Shown: positions 1 through 11,164 of the stretch, piece after piece
Layout: every line of letters starts with the position of its first letter
Numbering within the stretch: position 1 is the stretch's first letter
Assembly: GCA_934045905.1 (NCBI GenBank)
Contig: OW203769.1
Span: 29,707,910 to 29,771,909, forward strand
Reading direction: 5' to 3'
Source of the DNA: Leuctra nigra
Taxonomy: Eukaryota; Arthropoda; Insecta; Plecoptera; Leuctridae
DNA length: 64,000 nucleotides
Translations under genes and position numbers: made by a program
Notes under the pieces: generated by a model
The model's input: only the letters and a program-made list of their open reading frames with translations
What the model was told of the DNA's origin: nothing
Database searches by the model: none

Positions 1-328
1 AAGTCTCTTCAACTAAAAAAAAATATGAAATCTAAAAATTCTGCACTGAAAAGTAGTGATATCAAAAAATTAGCCAAGTCAAAACTTTATTTGAAAATCA
101 AAAAATACTTGGCGCATCGTGTACATAAATAGCTTGGAAGTATAAGCCAATTATAAATTATACATGAAATATACATATACATAGTATAGCTATAATGCCC
201 TAAAAAAAACGATGCGCCAAGTATTTTTTGATTTTCAAATAAAGTTTTGACTTGGCTAATTTTTTGATATCACTACTTTTCAGTGCAGAATTTTTAGATT
301 TCATATTTTTTTTTAGTTGAAGAGACTT
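1..328. repeat. Foldback element with ~120-bp arms, cut by window edge
   Basis: Positions 1-120 are almost exactly the reverse complement of 209-328; the junction is cgcatcgt ending at 120 against acgatgcg starting at 209. An 88-bp AT-rich spacer separates the arms. The right side continues as ggctggtattttta after 328, so the left end probably continues outside the window. The sequence just right of 328 recurs inverted near 54500, so this looks like a dispersed foldback/MITE family. No coding potential is seen. Confidence 0.85.
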
Positions 329-514
329 GGCTGGTATTTTTACACGAAGTGTTTTTTATGGGGATATCACTCCTTTTTTTAGTTTATTCTAACAACTTGT
401 GACACATATGAAATGAACAATTACTAAATTCTTTTAAAAAATCATCACCCTTTACAATTTCGTTACCACTAATGAATAGCAGCGTATGGTCCTAAATAAT
501 TGCTTTAAATGATC

Positions 515-1490
515 TTTCACGAAGAATAGCAAAGGTTTCATTCCAATCAGTCAACCCAGTTCCGAGATATGGAAACACTTCGGTTTTCAAAATGGCTGCT
601 GAACTTTCTGCAATGCCACATAGAATTTATTTCTATAAATGATAGGTATCATTTTAAGCTTTCTGAATATGTATTTATTGTATAGGAGGGAATTATAATA
701 ATTTATACATTTGAATGACGTCATTTCCGGTCTCATAAATAGGAAAATTCTATTTGTACTGTACATATTCCATAGAGATGGCCATCCGAATCGTTTGGCG
801 CTAGTTTCATACCGATTTGTCTACCAGTTTTTGAGATACGACGTTACTTCCGGTTTAAAAATGGCGGCTGAAATCTCTGACCCCTTGAAGTATATTTGAA
901 ACATGATTATAATTTTATAAGCTGTCTCAAATAGTATATTTATTGCATCAAAATAAAAATTTGTGAGATTATTAAAATGTGTGACGTCATTTCCGGTTTA
1001 GGTATGGAAAACTGCAAATATTATTGATGATAATACATAAAGTTGACCGTTAAATTGTTTTGCGCTGGTTTCGTTGAAATCTATTTAGCCGTTATTGAGA
1101 TATGATGTCACTTCCGGTTTCAAAATGGCGGCTTCCGGTTGGTTTTATAACAAGTCACATGAGACGTCAAAAGTACATACGTTACATAAATATCAAAATA
1201 ATCGGATCAACCTTTGTTGCCAAAAAGCCAATCGATGTATTTCAAATTTCATTACGTCATCTCCGGTTTCTTTAACATAATGTTTAGTCTTTTGCTACTT
1301 ATCATGCATATAGATGACCGTCTGGATCGTTTGGCGCAATTTTCGTTCCAATCGGTCCAGCCGTTGACGAGATATGACGTCTCTTCCGGTTTCAAAATGG
1401 CGGCATAAAACCAGTTATAGCAAAAGGCACCTCAGACGCCAAAAGTGCATATGTGGTAAAAATTTTAAATCAATCGGTTCAGCCGTTTAG
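515..1490. repeat. Diverged tandem array, ~270-bp unit, 3-4 copies
   Basis: The phrase gagatatg..gtc, followed by cttccggttt and caaaatggcggc, recurs with starts near 563, 833, 1097 and 1369, that is at spacings of about 270, 264 and 272 bp. Each unit also carries a second block around acgtcatttccgg and a third around ttggcgc..ttcgttccaat. Copies are well diverged, so the array is old. Short open frames through it have no conserved product. I regard it as non-coding repeat DNA. Confidence 0.7.
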
Positions 1491-1914
1491 GCTGTGGCCT
1501 GTTTACCGGATTTAAATTCCAGGAGACTACTACTACTGAGATTATTATTATAATGAAAACCGCCCTTAAACACTGTTTTCACGGCCCTCTAGCGCGCAAA
1601 GGGCGTAACCCATTGTTCCCAAATTTGGTATATGTTGTAGGGTGGGCCATAGCTCGAAATTAAGATATATCGCAACAATGTGAGATTTTCCAATTTTAAG
1701 ATCCAGTAGGCCGAAAATGCCACTTTGATGCTTACAGTAAAAGTGGGTTTGCTCCAGCCTTTTTAAATGAGTGTGTGCGCGCGCCGTACGACTTGGCTGG
1801 CGTGGAGCGACCGCTCCACTAGATAATATTCGTATGTGATTCAAAAGCTTTTAAATTCATTTACAAATTTGTATGCCTTTCTAGATGTAGATAATGATAT
1901 TATACTGGAGATAC

Positions 1915-2020
1915 AATTGTCAGTTTTCAATACTCTCCTAAATTGTAAAAAGTTGATTAGGATTACTTATATTGCTATGGCAACAACCAATTACATTCCT
2001 GGAACAACCGTTTAAACTAC
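1915..2020. repeat. Dispersed repeat family R1 (copy 1)
   Basis: Contains the family phrase ttcaatactct..taaa followed by gttgattagga and atggcaacaaccaat. The same phrases recur at 3020-3120, 19214-19294 (inverted), 35860-35965 and 37950-38230. The family looks like a short non-autonomous DNA element; its termini are not defined here. Confidence 0.6.
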
Positions 2021-2942
2021 ACTAGATACTGATTGGAACAGAACATTGAACAACCGGCAATAAGTCAATGATATGTAGTAATTATTTGCTAATTATTTTT
2101 TACTTATTGATAGGTTAAGCTAGATTATCATGAGATTATTGTATTAAAAATTGAATCCTTGAATGGTAATCCATGCAATGAGAGCTGCTAATTATTTTTC
2201 TCTCGAATGCCAATAAAGACATAAAGTACCATGCAGTCTTGTATCCAAACTTCCTTCAATTAATGAAATCCCTCGTTCATTATCATCGTGTTTCCTTCAT
2301 TTCATTTCACTTCAGGAAGAATGTTTTGATAAAGATACGACATTTTGGATGTTCAAGAGAAAGCAAATAATATTTATTACGCATGTTTATAAATAATGCT
2401 GATGCAGCATAATTAAAACATCGACAACCATTTTATTTGTAAGGTCCTATGTTAATATAACAAACTATGAGTCATCTTTCAACTTCCAATAATACTTTTA
2501 AACCTAATCTCATTTAGATTAAATTCAAATACAGCATATAATCTATAAAATCTTCACTAGTTTGCGCAGTACAGCTGCTGTGTTTATCTCTCACCACATG
2601 TGTTGGTTACAACTTTCTTCCAGGAGGCGTTCAACCCTAACTCTGCTCCTTCATTTCATGAACCAGCGTTCAGGAGAAATAACAAAACTACCTAATAATT
2701 TCAATGACGCTCGGTTATTGGCTAATAGGATATCAGGAACTTTTCAAAGATTGAGAAGTGTATTTGTGAGTGACGACCAGATGTAGATGTTCAAATCACA
2801 CTTCGATATTATCAGAACACAATAATCAGGATACAAATATTTCACAAACTTGAAGAAAGGAAATATAAGATTGTTCAAATAAAACTATTAAGACTGTTCA
2901 CAAACTATTTTTAATTATAGTAATTATAAACTGTAGTTTCAT
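2021..2942. other. Non-coding AT-rich stretch
   Basis: No supported gene. The open frame at 2562-2786 has no start context, splice signals or recognisable domain. Its downstream edge runs into the hammerhead-like sequence at 2943, so this stretch could be the body of an old retroelement, but no protein motif supports that. Confidence 0.4.
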
Positions 2943-2980
2943 CCTGAAGAAGTCCACAGAAGGGTGGACGAAATATTAAT
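2943..2980 (+). ncRNA. Hammerhead-ribozyme-like motif
   Basis: Reading the plus strand, the catalytic-core word CTGAAGA (2944-2950, consensus CUGANGA) is followed by a perfect 6-bp stem, GTCCAC (2952-2957) with GTGGAC (2964-2969), a 6-nt loop, and then GAAA (2970-2973). This is the core, stem II and GAAA order of a hammerhead. A short stem III can form from TATTA and TAATA, but the expected U at the cleavage site reads C, so the copy may be inactive. Hammerheads of this kind occur in Penelope-like elements and retrozymes. No reverse transcriptase is visible beside it. Confidence 0.5.
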
Positions 2981-3019
2981 TGATAATACAAAAATGTTTG
3001 TGAAAAGTCTTAATACTAA

Positions 3020-3120
3020 GGGCCGATCTTTCAATACTCTGCTAAATTTTAAACAGTTGATTAGTACTATATTGTCATGGTAACAACCAATGACATTCCT
3101 TCAATCATCACAAAGTAAGT
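3020..3120. repeat. Dispersed repeat family R1 (copy 2)
   Basis: Begins with gggccgatctttcaatactc and continues through the family phrase to gtaacaaccaatgacattcc. It is the best-preserved copy of this end in the window, and shows that the element end probably lies at gggccgatc. The relation to 1915-2020 is clear by eye. Confidence 0.6.
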
Positions 3121-4900
3121 GTTAACGTATTTAACAGATTATAAAGGGGGAAAAGCATCTTTAATATAAGATTGCTGCAATTTGTCCTACATTTCATCAA
3201 CTTCTCTGTTTATTTTGGGATCAATGATTACAATTCTATTGCATTTGTTGAAAACACATTTCGACACTGCTTTGACGGCAAATTAATAAACAATCTTATC
3301 AGCTTATCTCATTCCTTCACAAAGTGCGTTGTTCATCGAGCTCAATGCATTGTACAGCAACAAGTGTTTCTAATCAGATCATTGGAGACAACAATGCGTG
3401 TCGAAACTCAATATCAGATACATCAGTGAATACCGACTTTTAACTAAATTAATTATCAATGTCTATAAGAACTCCTTCCAGAGAAGATCACATAAAACAC
3501 GATGTATTGTCCTAGGTTTGCTCTCTCAGGACTTTCTTAATGGATAAGAATATATAGCAATGCCAACGAGGTTACACAGTATCGCATTTATTATTTTGTC
3601 AACTATTTGGAACAGAAATATTGATACAAGGAATCAGTCATGGCAAAACTGTAATACTAAACAATGATTATGTAAAATCAGCATAATCTCTATAATTCAA
3701 CCGGATCAAGAATTTTCATAACGCTAATCTTCATAACACGACCAACAATCCTTCAAAAGGTTCGAAATCACTTTCTATTTAGAAATAACCATTATTTCAA
3801 ACATTATTTCCAAATGTCACAAATGATGAATATCAGAGAATATTCGAATTTTGTAACTAATTTGTTTTCTTTTAATTACAATTCTTTATGTCACTTAACA
3901 TGATACAATATCAAAGTCATTTGTATTTGTATTTATTTACGTATTGTTTGACTTTTTTATATAAATTCTATTAGACATGTGAAGTAGGTAAACGGAGCAA
4001 TTCACAGATAAACTCGATGAGTTCTAGGAATGATATCATTCAGAATATTGAGTGTTTTCCATCATTTTGATCTATTTTATGAGTATGATAAGATATTTGA
4101 TAAACCAGTACATAAATCTTCCATGACGTTATTCAATGTTTATCTAAATTACCATTGTAAACAACACACTTAAAACAAAAATTAATTAATCTCGATAATA
4201 ACTCTATCAGTATTTTTTTATTATCATTTATAAATATCTTTACAAATACAAATTTAATGGCTTAACAATAATATGTCTACCTTAGGGTACTATAAATAAT
4301 TATCTGCCACCAAAGATATAGATACTTGTGTATAATACCTATACAATATAAACAAACATTTTACAGAATAACCTTTTTATATCCGAGAATTTTTTATGAA
4401 ACTGACAACGTAATACTTTCACAACATCAGTGTTGGCTGTTCGTATTCTCCACATTCACAGCCCAGCACTGGCCTACTTAGCCCCAGGGGCTTACAGGCA
4501 TTATTCTCAGTTGTTGTGGAGTTACATAATATCTAAGTGCATTGATACAATTGTCAGTCAAGAAGAGTGTAAATCAGCCTCTCCGCTAGGCTTTGATTGA
4601 GATGTTTGGTATTTTGTTATTTAGATATCTTGAAGTTGACATTTGGTCAGAGCTGTTTATCTGCTGAGACTCAATATGTAATGATACATTTTGCAGAGCG
4701 GATCTCACCTTCGCATGTAGTGCCGAAATACACAGAATTAAATAGGTACTCATTTCAAACAAAATTTATAAATATTAATCAATTAACATTATATTTTATG
4801 ATGAAAAAAAAACTGAATGATTTTATTAGAAATGTTGTTTTCTCTGATGACCTCAGATGGTGTGTTGATATTAAGTGCCAACTGCATATTGTAAATATAT
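3121..4900. other. Gene-free AT-rich stretch
   Basis: Open frames here (3172-3429, 4597-4947) are AT-rich, lack codon bias toward G/C-ending codons and resemble no family. No repeat with clear boundaries was found. I see nothing that can be annotated. Confidence 0.4.
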
Positions 4901-4975
4901 TCCTTATCAGGGATTTGAACCCAGAGATTTTTTGTCCACTGCGCTAGGCCGCTATGCTAAGGAGACAGTTAATAT
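4900..4975 (-). repeat. tRNA-derived (SINE-like) remnant
   Basis: On the minus strand the sequence contains a Pol III A-box-like word, tagcgcagtgg, followed by a B-box-like word, gggttcaaatccc. The two boxes are only about 13 nt apart, much less than in a tRNA. This is therefore a deleted tRNA-derived SINE or pseudogene, not a functional tRNA. Confidence 0.45.
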
Positions 4976-5207
4976 TTGAGGAATATGAGGAAATCCATGC
5001 CAAAATCCATGGAAACCATGGTAGGTAGACATGGAAATCCATGCAGTTTCTCTACTTGGTCAGTTGAGAAACGTGAGGGCAGCCAAGTGTAGCTGCCTTA
5101 ATGATCAAATCTCAGCCTACTTGTAGGTTATATGGAATACAGTCGCTGCAAATTTGAACTGCTTAAAATTAAAATTAAAAATCCTAAAATTTGAACTGCC
5201 GAAAATG

Positions 5208-5240
5208 CAAAGACTGGGTTCGAATCCCGGAGGAGAAATT
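5208..5240 (+). repeat. Isolated B-box (tRNA T-arm-like) remnant
   Basis: The sequence ctgggttcgaatcccgg is a perfect B box with T-stem. No matching A box or acceptor stem lies upstream, so this is a SINE fragment at best. Confidence 0.3.
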
Positions 5241-5308
5241 TATTCAATTTACAGTTGAATTTAATAATTTTATTTATATAATAATTTAATAAGCACAATT
5301 TATATATA

Positions 5309-5572
5309 ATTGAAGGGCACAATACATAATAATTAGTTAAGTCAATGAGAGAAAATGTTCGGATACTATACATAAAATTAAGTATTGGGTGAAAAATTGT
5401 ATTTTGTTTTTGTTTTTGTGCATTCTTATTTTTTTTTCTTACACAACATATAAAAATTTCACTATTTTTCACCCAACATTTCATTTTATGTACTGTTTAT
5501 TTCGTGTATCCAAAAATATTATCTCATTGACTCAACTAAGTAATAATTGCACTCGCACTGTGCCCTTCAATT
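5309..5572. repeat. Foldback element (~265 bp)
   Basis: Left arm starting attgaagggcac and running through gtcaatgagag to tgggtgaaaaat is repeated in inverted form at about 5460-5572, which ends gtgcccttcaat. Arms are imperfect, about 90-105 bp, around a T-rich centre. Non-autonomous MITE-type element; no transposase. Confidence 0.7.
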
Positions 5573-6278
5573 AGATTTTTTAATGTTTAATTTTCCTTAA
5601 AAATGGAATAATATCTGAAAAGATGTCTAAAGATTAGCTTGCATCTCTATTAGGTAATTGTGATGTTATTGCTGATGTGCATGTGTGGATACTCTTCCCG
5701 GTATAAGATAGAAAGTCTGCCGAACCGTGGGTCATCTATCTTCCATTGTCAGCGCCAACATCACAATCACATCATAAGCTTCGTCCGACGTTAATAGCAA
5801 TTAGGTATAACATTTTAGAGTTTTCATGTGTATTTTTTTGTTTTTTTGAAATAGGTATTTACATTTGTGAATCACCGCTAGTAACGAGTGAGGTCCCCGC
5901 TGCAATTAATTAATTTCAATACAAACTCCAAGTATTCTCTCACTCGATTTATGATTATGCCATGGGCCGCGTAGAATGAAATGTTTGCCAAACTTCAAAA
6001 CGAAACTGGAATTTTTTACTACCGCTGACATTGCTGCTGTAAAACAGTTTAAAAGAAGCTCACCTGATTGCACTGCCAAAGCAAATAATTCTATGGAAAA
6101 TTAGATATGTTTAAAGTATTGATATTCATTTACGAGTAAACTTTGTACAGTAACTAGTTTCAGTTCGATATTAATATGTAAAAATCGATTTACCAGAAAA
6201 ATCTGAAAGTTTAGAATTTTGAAACAAAAACGTTAAAAAATACATAACTTTTGAGATAAATTTCAATATTCGCACGAT
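5573..6278. other. Gene-free stretch
   Basis: AT-rich unique-looking DNA. No open frame with coding-type codon usage, no tRNA and no bounded repeat was seen. Confidence 0.35.
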
Positions 6279-6688
6279 AATAGACAACATCATAAACTAT
6301 CAGCGCCCTCTGGCGGGAGAAATATCGGCGCGCATTGCCTATCGGGTACCTGGTTCAATCCAACCTGCAGTCTCTACGCGTAGTCTGTATACATCTCATA
6401 TGATTAGGTATAAATTCAAGTCTGTACGACATTGAATAAATGAAAACTATTTGAACAACTAGTTCTTAGATGTAAACAAATCCAATGATTACGAATAAAA
6501 TATAATATCGGGACATTTCCACGTCAATCAATGAGATAATGGTGAATTTCCTTTTGAATGACGCTCCTCAGCCAATGAGAGGCGAGCATTCTGCTCTGGA
6601 GCTGAAGACTGTAGGTTAGTCACGCCCCAAATGCACATCCATTTTATGGTTTCCGCGCATTTGAAGTAGGTTTGTGATGTTGTCTATT
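6279..6688 (+). mobile_element. ~410-bp MITE (TAGACAACATCA family), copy A
   Basis: Both ends carry the same inverted terminus: aatagacaacatcataaac at the left and its near-complement gtttgtgatgttgtctatt at the right. No transposase reading frame. The whole element recurs as an inverted copy at 7134-7533, and a shorter element with the same termini lies at 54663-54855. Superfamily not assigned, because the flanks (TA or TAA-like) leave the target duplication ambiguous. Confidence 0.8.
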
Positions 6689-7133
6689 CAGAGACTTGGA
6701 TATAGACTGGGTTTGGGCTAGGATATACCTGTCCTAGATCAATTTGAATGAAACAAATGTTTCAGGCTCCTAGTTTGGTTTGACCATGAGATAACATCCC
6801 GAATCATTCTTGACCAATATTCATTTAGACATCATCTACTCGATTTGATGAAGTGTCATCGGCATGTTGGTCGCCACAATAAAACAAATAGATACTTAGG
6901 CCACCTTACGTTAACAATTACTTGAACATTGCAGCCATAAACATTTAATCAAATAGTTTCTTGGATAGTTACTGCGGAACTAGTTCGATTTGAATATGAA
7001 TCGTCCATCTCGTTATTAAATAGAATATTAAAGTTTCTCGTAGGATCAATGACGTAGTTGTGCGTACGTCATCCCCTAGCGGGACACTTCCCTTTGACTC
7101 TGAATATTTTCGGCCTGGATACGAATAGACGAC

Positions 7134-7533
7134 ATCACAAACCTACTTCGCATGCGCGGAAACCATAATATGGTGGTGCATTTGGGGCGTGACTAACCTA
7201 CAGCCTTCAGCTCCAGAGCAGAATGCTCGCCTCTCATTGGCTGAGGAGCGTCATTCAAATAGAAATTCACCATTAACTCATTAATTGACGTGGTAATGTC
7301 CCGATATTATATTTTATTCGTAATTATTGGATTTGTTTACATCTAAGAACAAGTTGTTCAAATAGTTTTCATTTATTCAATGTCGTACAGACTTGAATTT
7401 ATACCTAATCATAAGAGATGTATACAGACTACGCGTAGAGACTGCAGGTTGGATTGAACCAGGTACCCGATAGGCAATGCGCGCCGATATTTCTCCCGCC
7501 AGAGAGCTCTGATAGTTTATGATGTTGTCTATT
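7134..7533 (-). mobile_element. ~400-bp MITE (TAGACAACATCA family), copy B, inverted to copy A
   Basis: Starts aatagacgacatcacaaacc and ends gtttatgatgttgtctatt. It is the reverse complement of 6279-6688 with scattered substitutions and small gaps, for example in the stretch around ctccagagcagaatgctcgc. It ends about 290 bp downstream of the stop codon of the minus-strand LRR gene. The two copies are separated by about 445 bp of unrelated DNA. Confidence 0.8.
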
Positions 7534-7821
7534 AAAACAGCAGTATTAGTGATTAGTGATTTGGCAAACAGATAATTTCCATTGACTTCATGGCAACCGT
7601 GACAGCTCGTTCATCCAGCATAGCAATCATGTAATTACATAACTGACATGAACGACAACTACTGTTACAGTGGAATATCACTAGCACGTCGATACATGCT
7701 CCTATTCGATCAACAACTCCTGTAAGCAAGAGTTGTCGATCGGATGTCGAGTTATTCCAGTAAAAGTTACATGATTGCGCCCTACCATGAACACAATCAG
7801 CGAAGAATGACGAACATCTTA

Positions 7822-9183
7822 TTAGTTGATCCTCTCATAGATGTGATGAGAGTAAGTGTCCTCATTTTCTCTCACTAATTTCGGAGCGCCGGGAATTACC
7901 CTGGGAATCATGTATCCGTTGTACTCATCCTCTTCTTCATCTACAACCGGATTAATTGGTTTTCTAGCACCGATGTAACCTCTACGGCGTAAGAATATCA
8001 GCAGAACGCCAACTGCAAGAGACGCTATTACAATTATAAGTGCAATGTTGAAGTAAACCAGAACCGATCTGGCGTCAAGAATTTCCTCCTTAACCTCATC
8101 GTCTTTAATGACGTCAAGAATTACATCCTTAACCTCATCGTCTTCAAAGACGTCAAGAATTTCCTCCTTAACCTCATCGTCTTTAATGACGTTAAGAATT
8201 ACCTCCTTAACTTCATCGTCTTTAATGACGTCATTTCTTACCTCATTCACGATTACGTCACTTCCTTCAACCGCTACGTCACCAACCTCTGATTTAGCTA
8301 CGTCATCATCCACATCCTCCTCCGACTCGCTGCTTGAATCATCGTCTTCGACCGGTTTGGTTTCCTCTGTCTTGCGCAATGGCAAAGCTTTTGGCAACAT
8401 CTCCTTCTCCAAGTTGGCATCAAGTTGAAGTTCTTGATTCTTAGTTTCTGGTTGAGAGTCCACAGGTTTGCAATCCAACCTCTTGTAATCGGCAATGAGG
8501 TGTTTCTTGCTCTCGAAGAGATTCCTCAAGTCGTCGTCGCAGTTCCAAGGGTTGCCATGGAGATAGACGCTCTGAAGATCAGGCAGATTGTCAAAGAAGT
8601 CAACAGGAAGATGTTTTAGCGAGTTGTGAAGAAGGATCAGAGTTTGAAGTTTAGTCAGGCCAGACAAAGTGTCAGTTTCAAGTGATGTCAACTTGCATTC
8701 GCTCAGGTCGAGATAGTCGATGGTCTCTGAATACAAGAATGGAGAGGGAGAGAGTTCCACAGGATTGTCCTTTAGGGAAAAAGCAGTTAGTTTTGTGTTC
8801 TCTTTGAAGGTATTCGGATCTAGTTTAGATATCTGGTTGTGGGCCAAGTCTAGTGTACGAAGCTTGTCAAGACCATCGAAAGCATCAACACCTACATCGA
8901 AGATGGAGTTCGAGCAGAGAAATAGACTTGAGACTGTTGGGAACTCCATCAAGGCGTTGTTCTCAAGGTTATGGAGGCTGTTTCCAACGAACTCGAACTT
9001 CCTGATGTCTTCCTCGTAATGATTCTCCGGGATCTCCGTCAAGTCCAGGGACTTGCAAGTCAGAGAAGAACCGTCCAAGTCGCAAGCAGCCGCTGCGAAG
9101 GGAATCAGCAGAACAGCCAATAGGATCGGAGAGAATCTGCTGAGACGGAGGACTTGGGTTAGGGATAGAAGAAGATTGGGCAT
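7822..9183 (-). CDS. LRR type I membrane protein, 453 aa
   Basis: Extracellular leucine-rich-repeat protein with a transmembrane anchor; the ligand is unknown. Visible order: signal peptide (residues 1-33, hydrophobic ILLAVLLIPFAAA), short N-cap with Cys34 and Cys43, about six LRRs (roughly 60-205, LxxLxLxxN-type), C-cap with the motif NPWNC and Cys238, acidic linker, four 13-residue acidic repeats (about 318-369, DVIKDDEVKEEIL type), transmembrane helix (about 374-398) and a 55-residue tail with YNGY and a terminal YERI, a YxxPhi-type motif. I chose the Met at 9183 because it gives a proper signal peptide and has AAAC before ATG. The open frame runs further upstream, and a splice acceptor (ttacag) ends at 9310, so the exon probably starts at 9309 and alternative Mets exist there. 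Divergent paralogue of the gene at 11165-13229. No specific named orthologue is recognised. Confidence 0.88.
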   Translation of the reverse strand: MPNLLLSLTQVLRLSRFSPILLAVLLIPFAAAACDLDGSSLTCKSLDLTEIPENHYEEDIRKFEFVGNSLHNLENNALMEFPTVSSLFLCSNSIFDVGVDAFDGLDKLRTLDLAHNQISKLDPNTFKENTKLTAFSLKDNPVELSPSPFLYSETIDYLDLSECKLTSLETDTLSGLTKLQTLILLHNSLKHLPVDFFDNLPDLQSVYLHGNPWNCDDDLRNLFESKKHLIADYKRLDCKPVDSQPETKNQELQLDANLEKEMLPKALPLRKTEETKPVEDDDSSSESEEDVDDDVAKSEVGDVAVEGSDVIVNEVRNDVIKDDEVKEVILNVIKDDEVKEEILDVFEDDEVKDVILDVIKDDEVKEEILDARSVLVYFNIALIIVIASLAVGVLLIFLRRRGYIGARKPINPVVDEEEDEYNGYMIPRVIPGAPKLVRENEDTYSHHIYERIN

Positions 9184-9309
9184 GTTTATCGCAACTAACT
9201 GTGTGCGCGCGTTACGTAATCGGTCTAAATCCCTTCCCGCTGTGACTTGAAGTTGGCTCCGAGGCATGTCTTGACGGCGCTGAGTCTTCTCCGAACAAGT
9301 CATTGACAT

Positions 9310-9316
9310 CTGTAAG
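9310..9316 (-). other. 3' splice acceptor upstream of LRR gene start
   Basis: On the minus strand the sequence tgtgcttacag immediately precedes ATGTCAATG at 9309. This is a good pyrimidine-rich acceptor and implies an untranslated or short coding exon further upstream (above 9320), which I could not locate. Confidence 0.5.
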
Positions 9317-9319
9317 CAC

Positions 9320-10049
9320 AAGTAACAAACATAAGCACATTGCACATTTAATTGCTTTTATTTTCACTGATAATGATTTCTAAATTTTAGGTCCGAGGTA
9401 CACAAAACATATGAAACATCAAACGAGTTCATATTGTTTCACCAGACATAAACTATAAGGGTAACTAAATTACTCAAACAACTGGTTGCTCTGCTAAATC
9501 CTCATCACTTGTTTCACTCCTTTGACCGGTGACCGCTCATTCTCCAATCTCCAGTGTCATATTCATGATGTTTACCAAATATAAAAGAACCTACAAGAAA
9601 TTTCAATTATGTTTAGGAGGTTGCTTAACTAGCCTTTAATTTTTAGTTTTGAGAAAACAGATTTTATATCAACTTTTGGTGTTTTAATAAAACTAAACAA
9701 AGTTATTTTTTAAAAGTATTGTGGTCTATAGACCAAAAACTAATGAGTGAGGTGTATCTGAAACATAACGGCAACGTTACATACATAACGGTAACACAAA
9801 TGTTATAATTCTCTTACGTAGCTGTAATCATCATACATCATAAGTTATTTTCAATCGAAAACTAAAGAAGATAAAATTACATTATCATGATTATTCAGCT
9901 AAAGTTCTTAATCCAATAGCGATCAGACTATTTTATCTATATTATAAATCTTACCTATCTTTTCATTCTTGATCTTTCACAAACTTTAAAATACAATAAA
10001 CTTTATTTTGCACAATCTTTCGCAACTATAAGACTTTCAATGAGTTAAG
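9320..10049. other. Intergenic/intronic DNA between divergent LRR genes
   Basis: AT-rich DNA, probably 5' intron or promoter side of the minus-strand LRR gene. No exon could be assigned and no bounded repeat is seen. Confidence 0.4.
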
Positions 10050-10381
10050 ACGGATGAGTATTGAGCGTGACCTTGAAGTGTTTTTGATCGATTTTTATCA
10101 ACATTTTTTTCCAATGTAATTGTTTGTGAAATAATGCTTCTTACGCGTCTTCAGAACTGTTCAGAAAGTTATTTCATGGATTGGAATGGCGTATTAGTTT
10201 TATTTTGTCCTAGTGCCTGCGCATTTGTAAAAATATGGCACTAAACGTCTGTACACACACAACTTGAACAGTTCTGAAGACCGGTACGTAGCGCTATTTC
10301 ACGAACAATTACATTGGTAAAATATATTGATAACTATAGTTTACAAAACTATTCAAGGTCACGCTGACTATACGCAGCCGT
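10050..10381. repeat. Foldback element between the LRR genes
   Basis: The arm running from cggatgagtatt through gcgtgaccttgaa and ccaatgtaattgtt to ggtcttcagaactgttca-type sequence is repeated inverted, ending ggtcacgctgactatacgcagccg. Arms are about 110 bp and imperfect, with a loop around 10170-10260. MITE-like; no coding capacity. Confidence 0.75.
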
Positions 10382-11164
10382 ATTCAACCATTATAATATT
10401 GTCTTCCACAACTAGTCAATTGTAATCCAAATCCAATGCAATCCATTACAATCCGTTCGAGCGTGTAAGCAGAAACATTAATTTAGATGGCTGCCAGAAG
10501 ATGCTGAAGTCTTCTTCCTTGTATACTTGAAGAATTCTATCTATACCACTGCCACTACTATCCTATACCATACTATAGGTACTATTACCAATACCAATAC
10601 CAATAATACCAATAATTATGTCTCATTTTCTTTCATTCCGTCTAAATCAGACTTTATTTCTAGCGTAATGATGCATTACTATTCTTATTGCATCCTTATT
10701 GTTAGTTGAAACATTATTATTATAGCAATTAGCTTTAATCTTCATCATTCGTTTAGGTGTCACTATTGCGTCACTGTTTGAACTATTACCTTAACTCGTC
10801 TGTAATTTAACAAAATACTTCACTTCACTTGCACACGCTGTTATATTCGCTTCACCAATACTTGAAACAAAGTTCTGCCGTACAAACTAGATTCCTAGCT
10901 GCAAAGCTAGAATGTTGAGGGAACTTGGTTTAAAGGATTGGTGAAGTCTGGATTCAAGACTCACTCTGAGTTGCGCTTTGTCATTGATTAGTCTTTTATA
11001 TGAACTGATTAATGTTATCAATCACAAGTTGTGTCACGTGCAATACCCCCCTCCCCCTCTACGACTGTTCTTCTTTCTAAGGCAGCAATAGAAGATAAGT
11101 CTCTCTCTAGTGCTTACAAGAAGCGGTTGAGTCACAAGTACTGCTTGACTGAGGAGCGTCATTT
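10382..11164. other. Upstream region of plus-strand LRR gene
   Basis: AT-rich DNA with a simple taccaataccaat-type stretch near 10585. It should contain the promoter of the gene whose first coding exon begins at 11165, but no TATA box or initiator can be fixed with confidence. Confidence 0.3.

Noticed and set aside
9184..9345. N-terminal extension of the minus-strand LRR protein
   Set aside because: It would bury the signal peptide 54 residues in; part lies above the splice acceptor at 9310.
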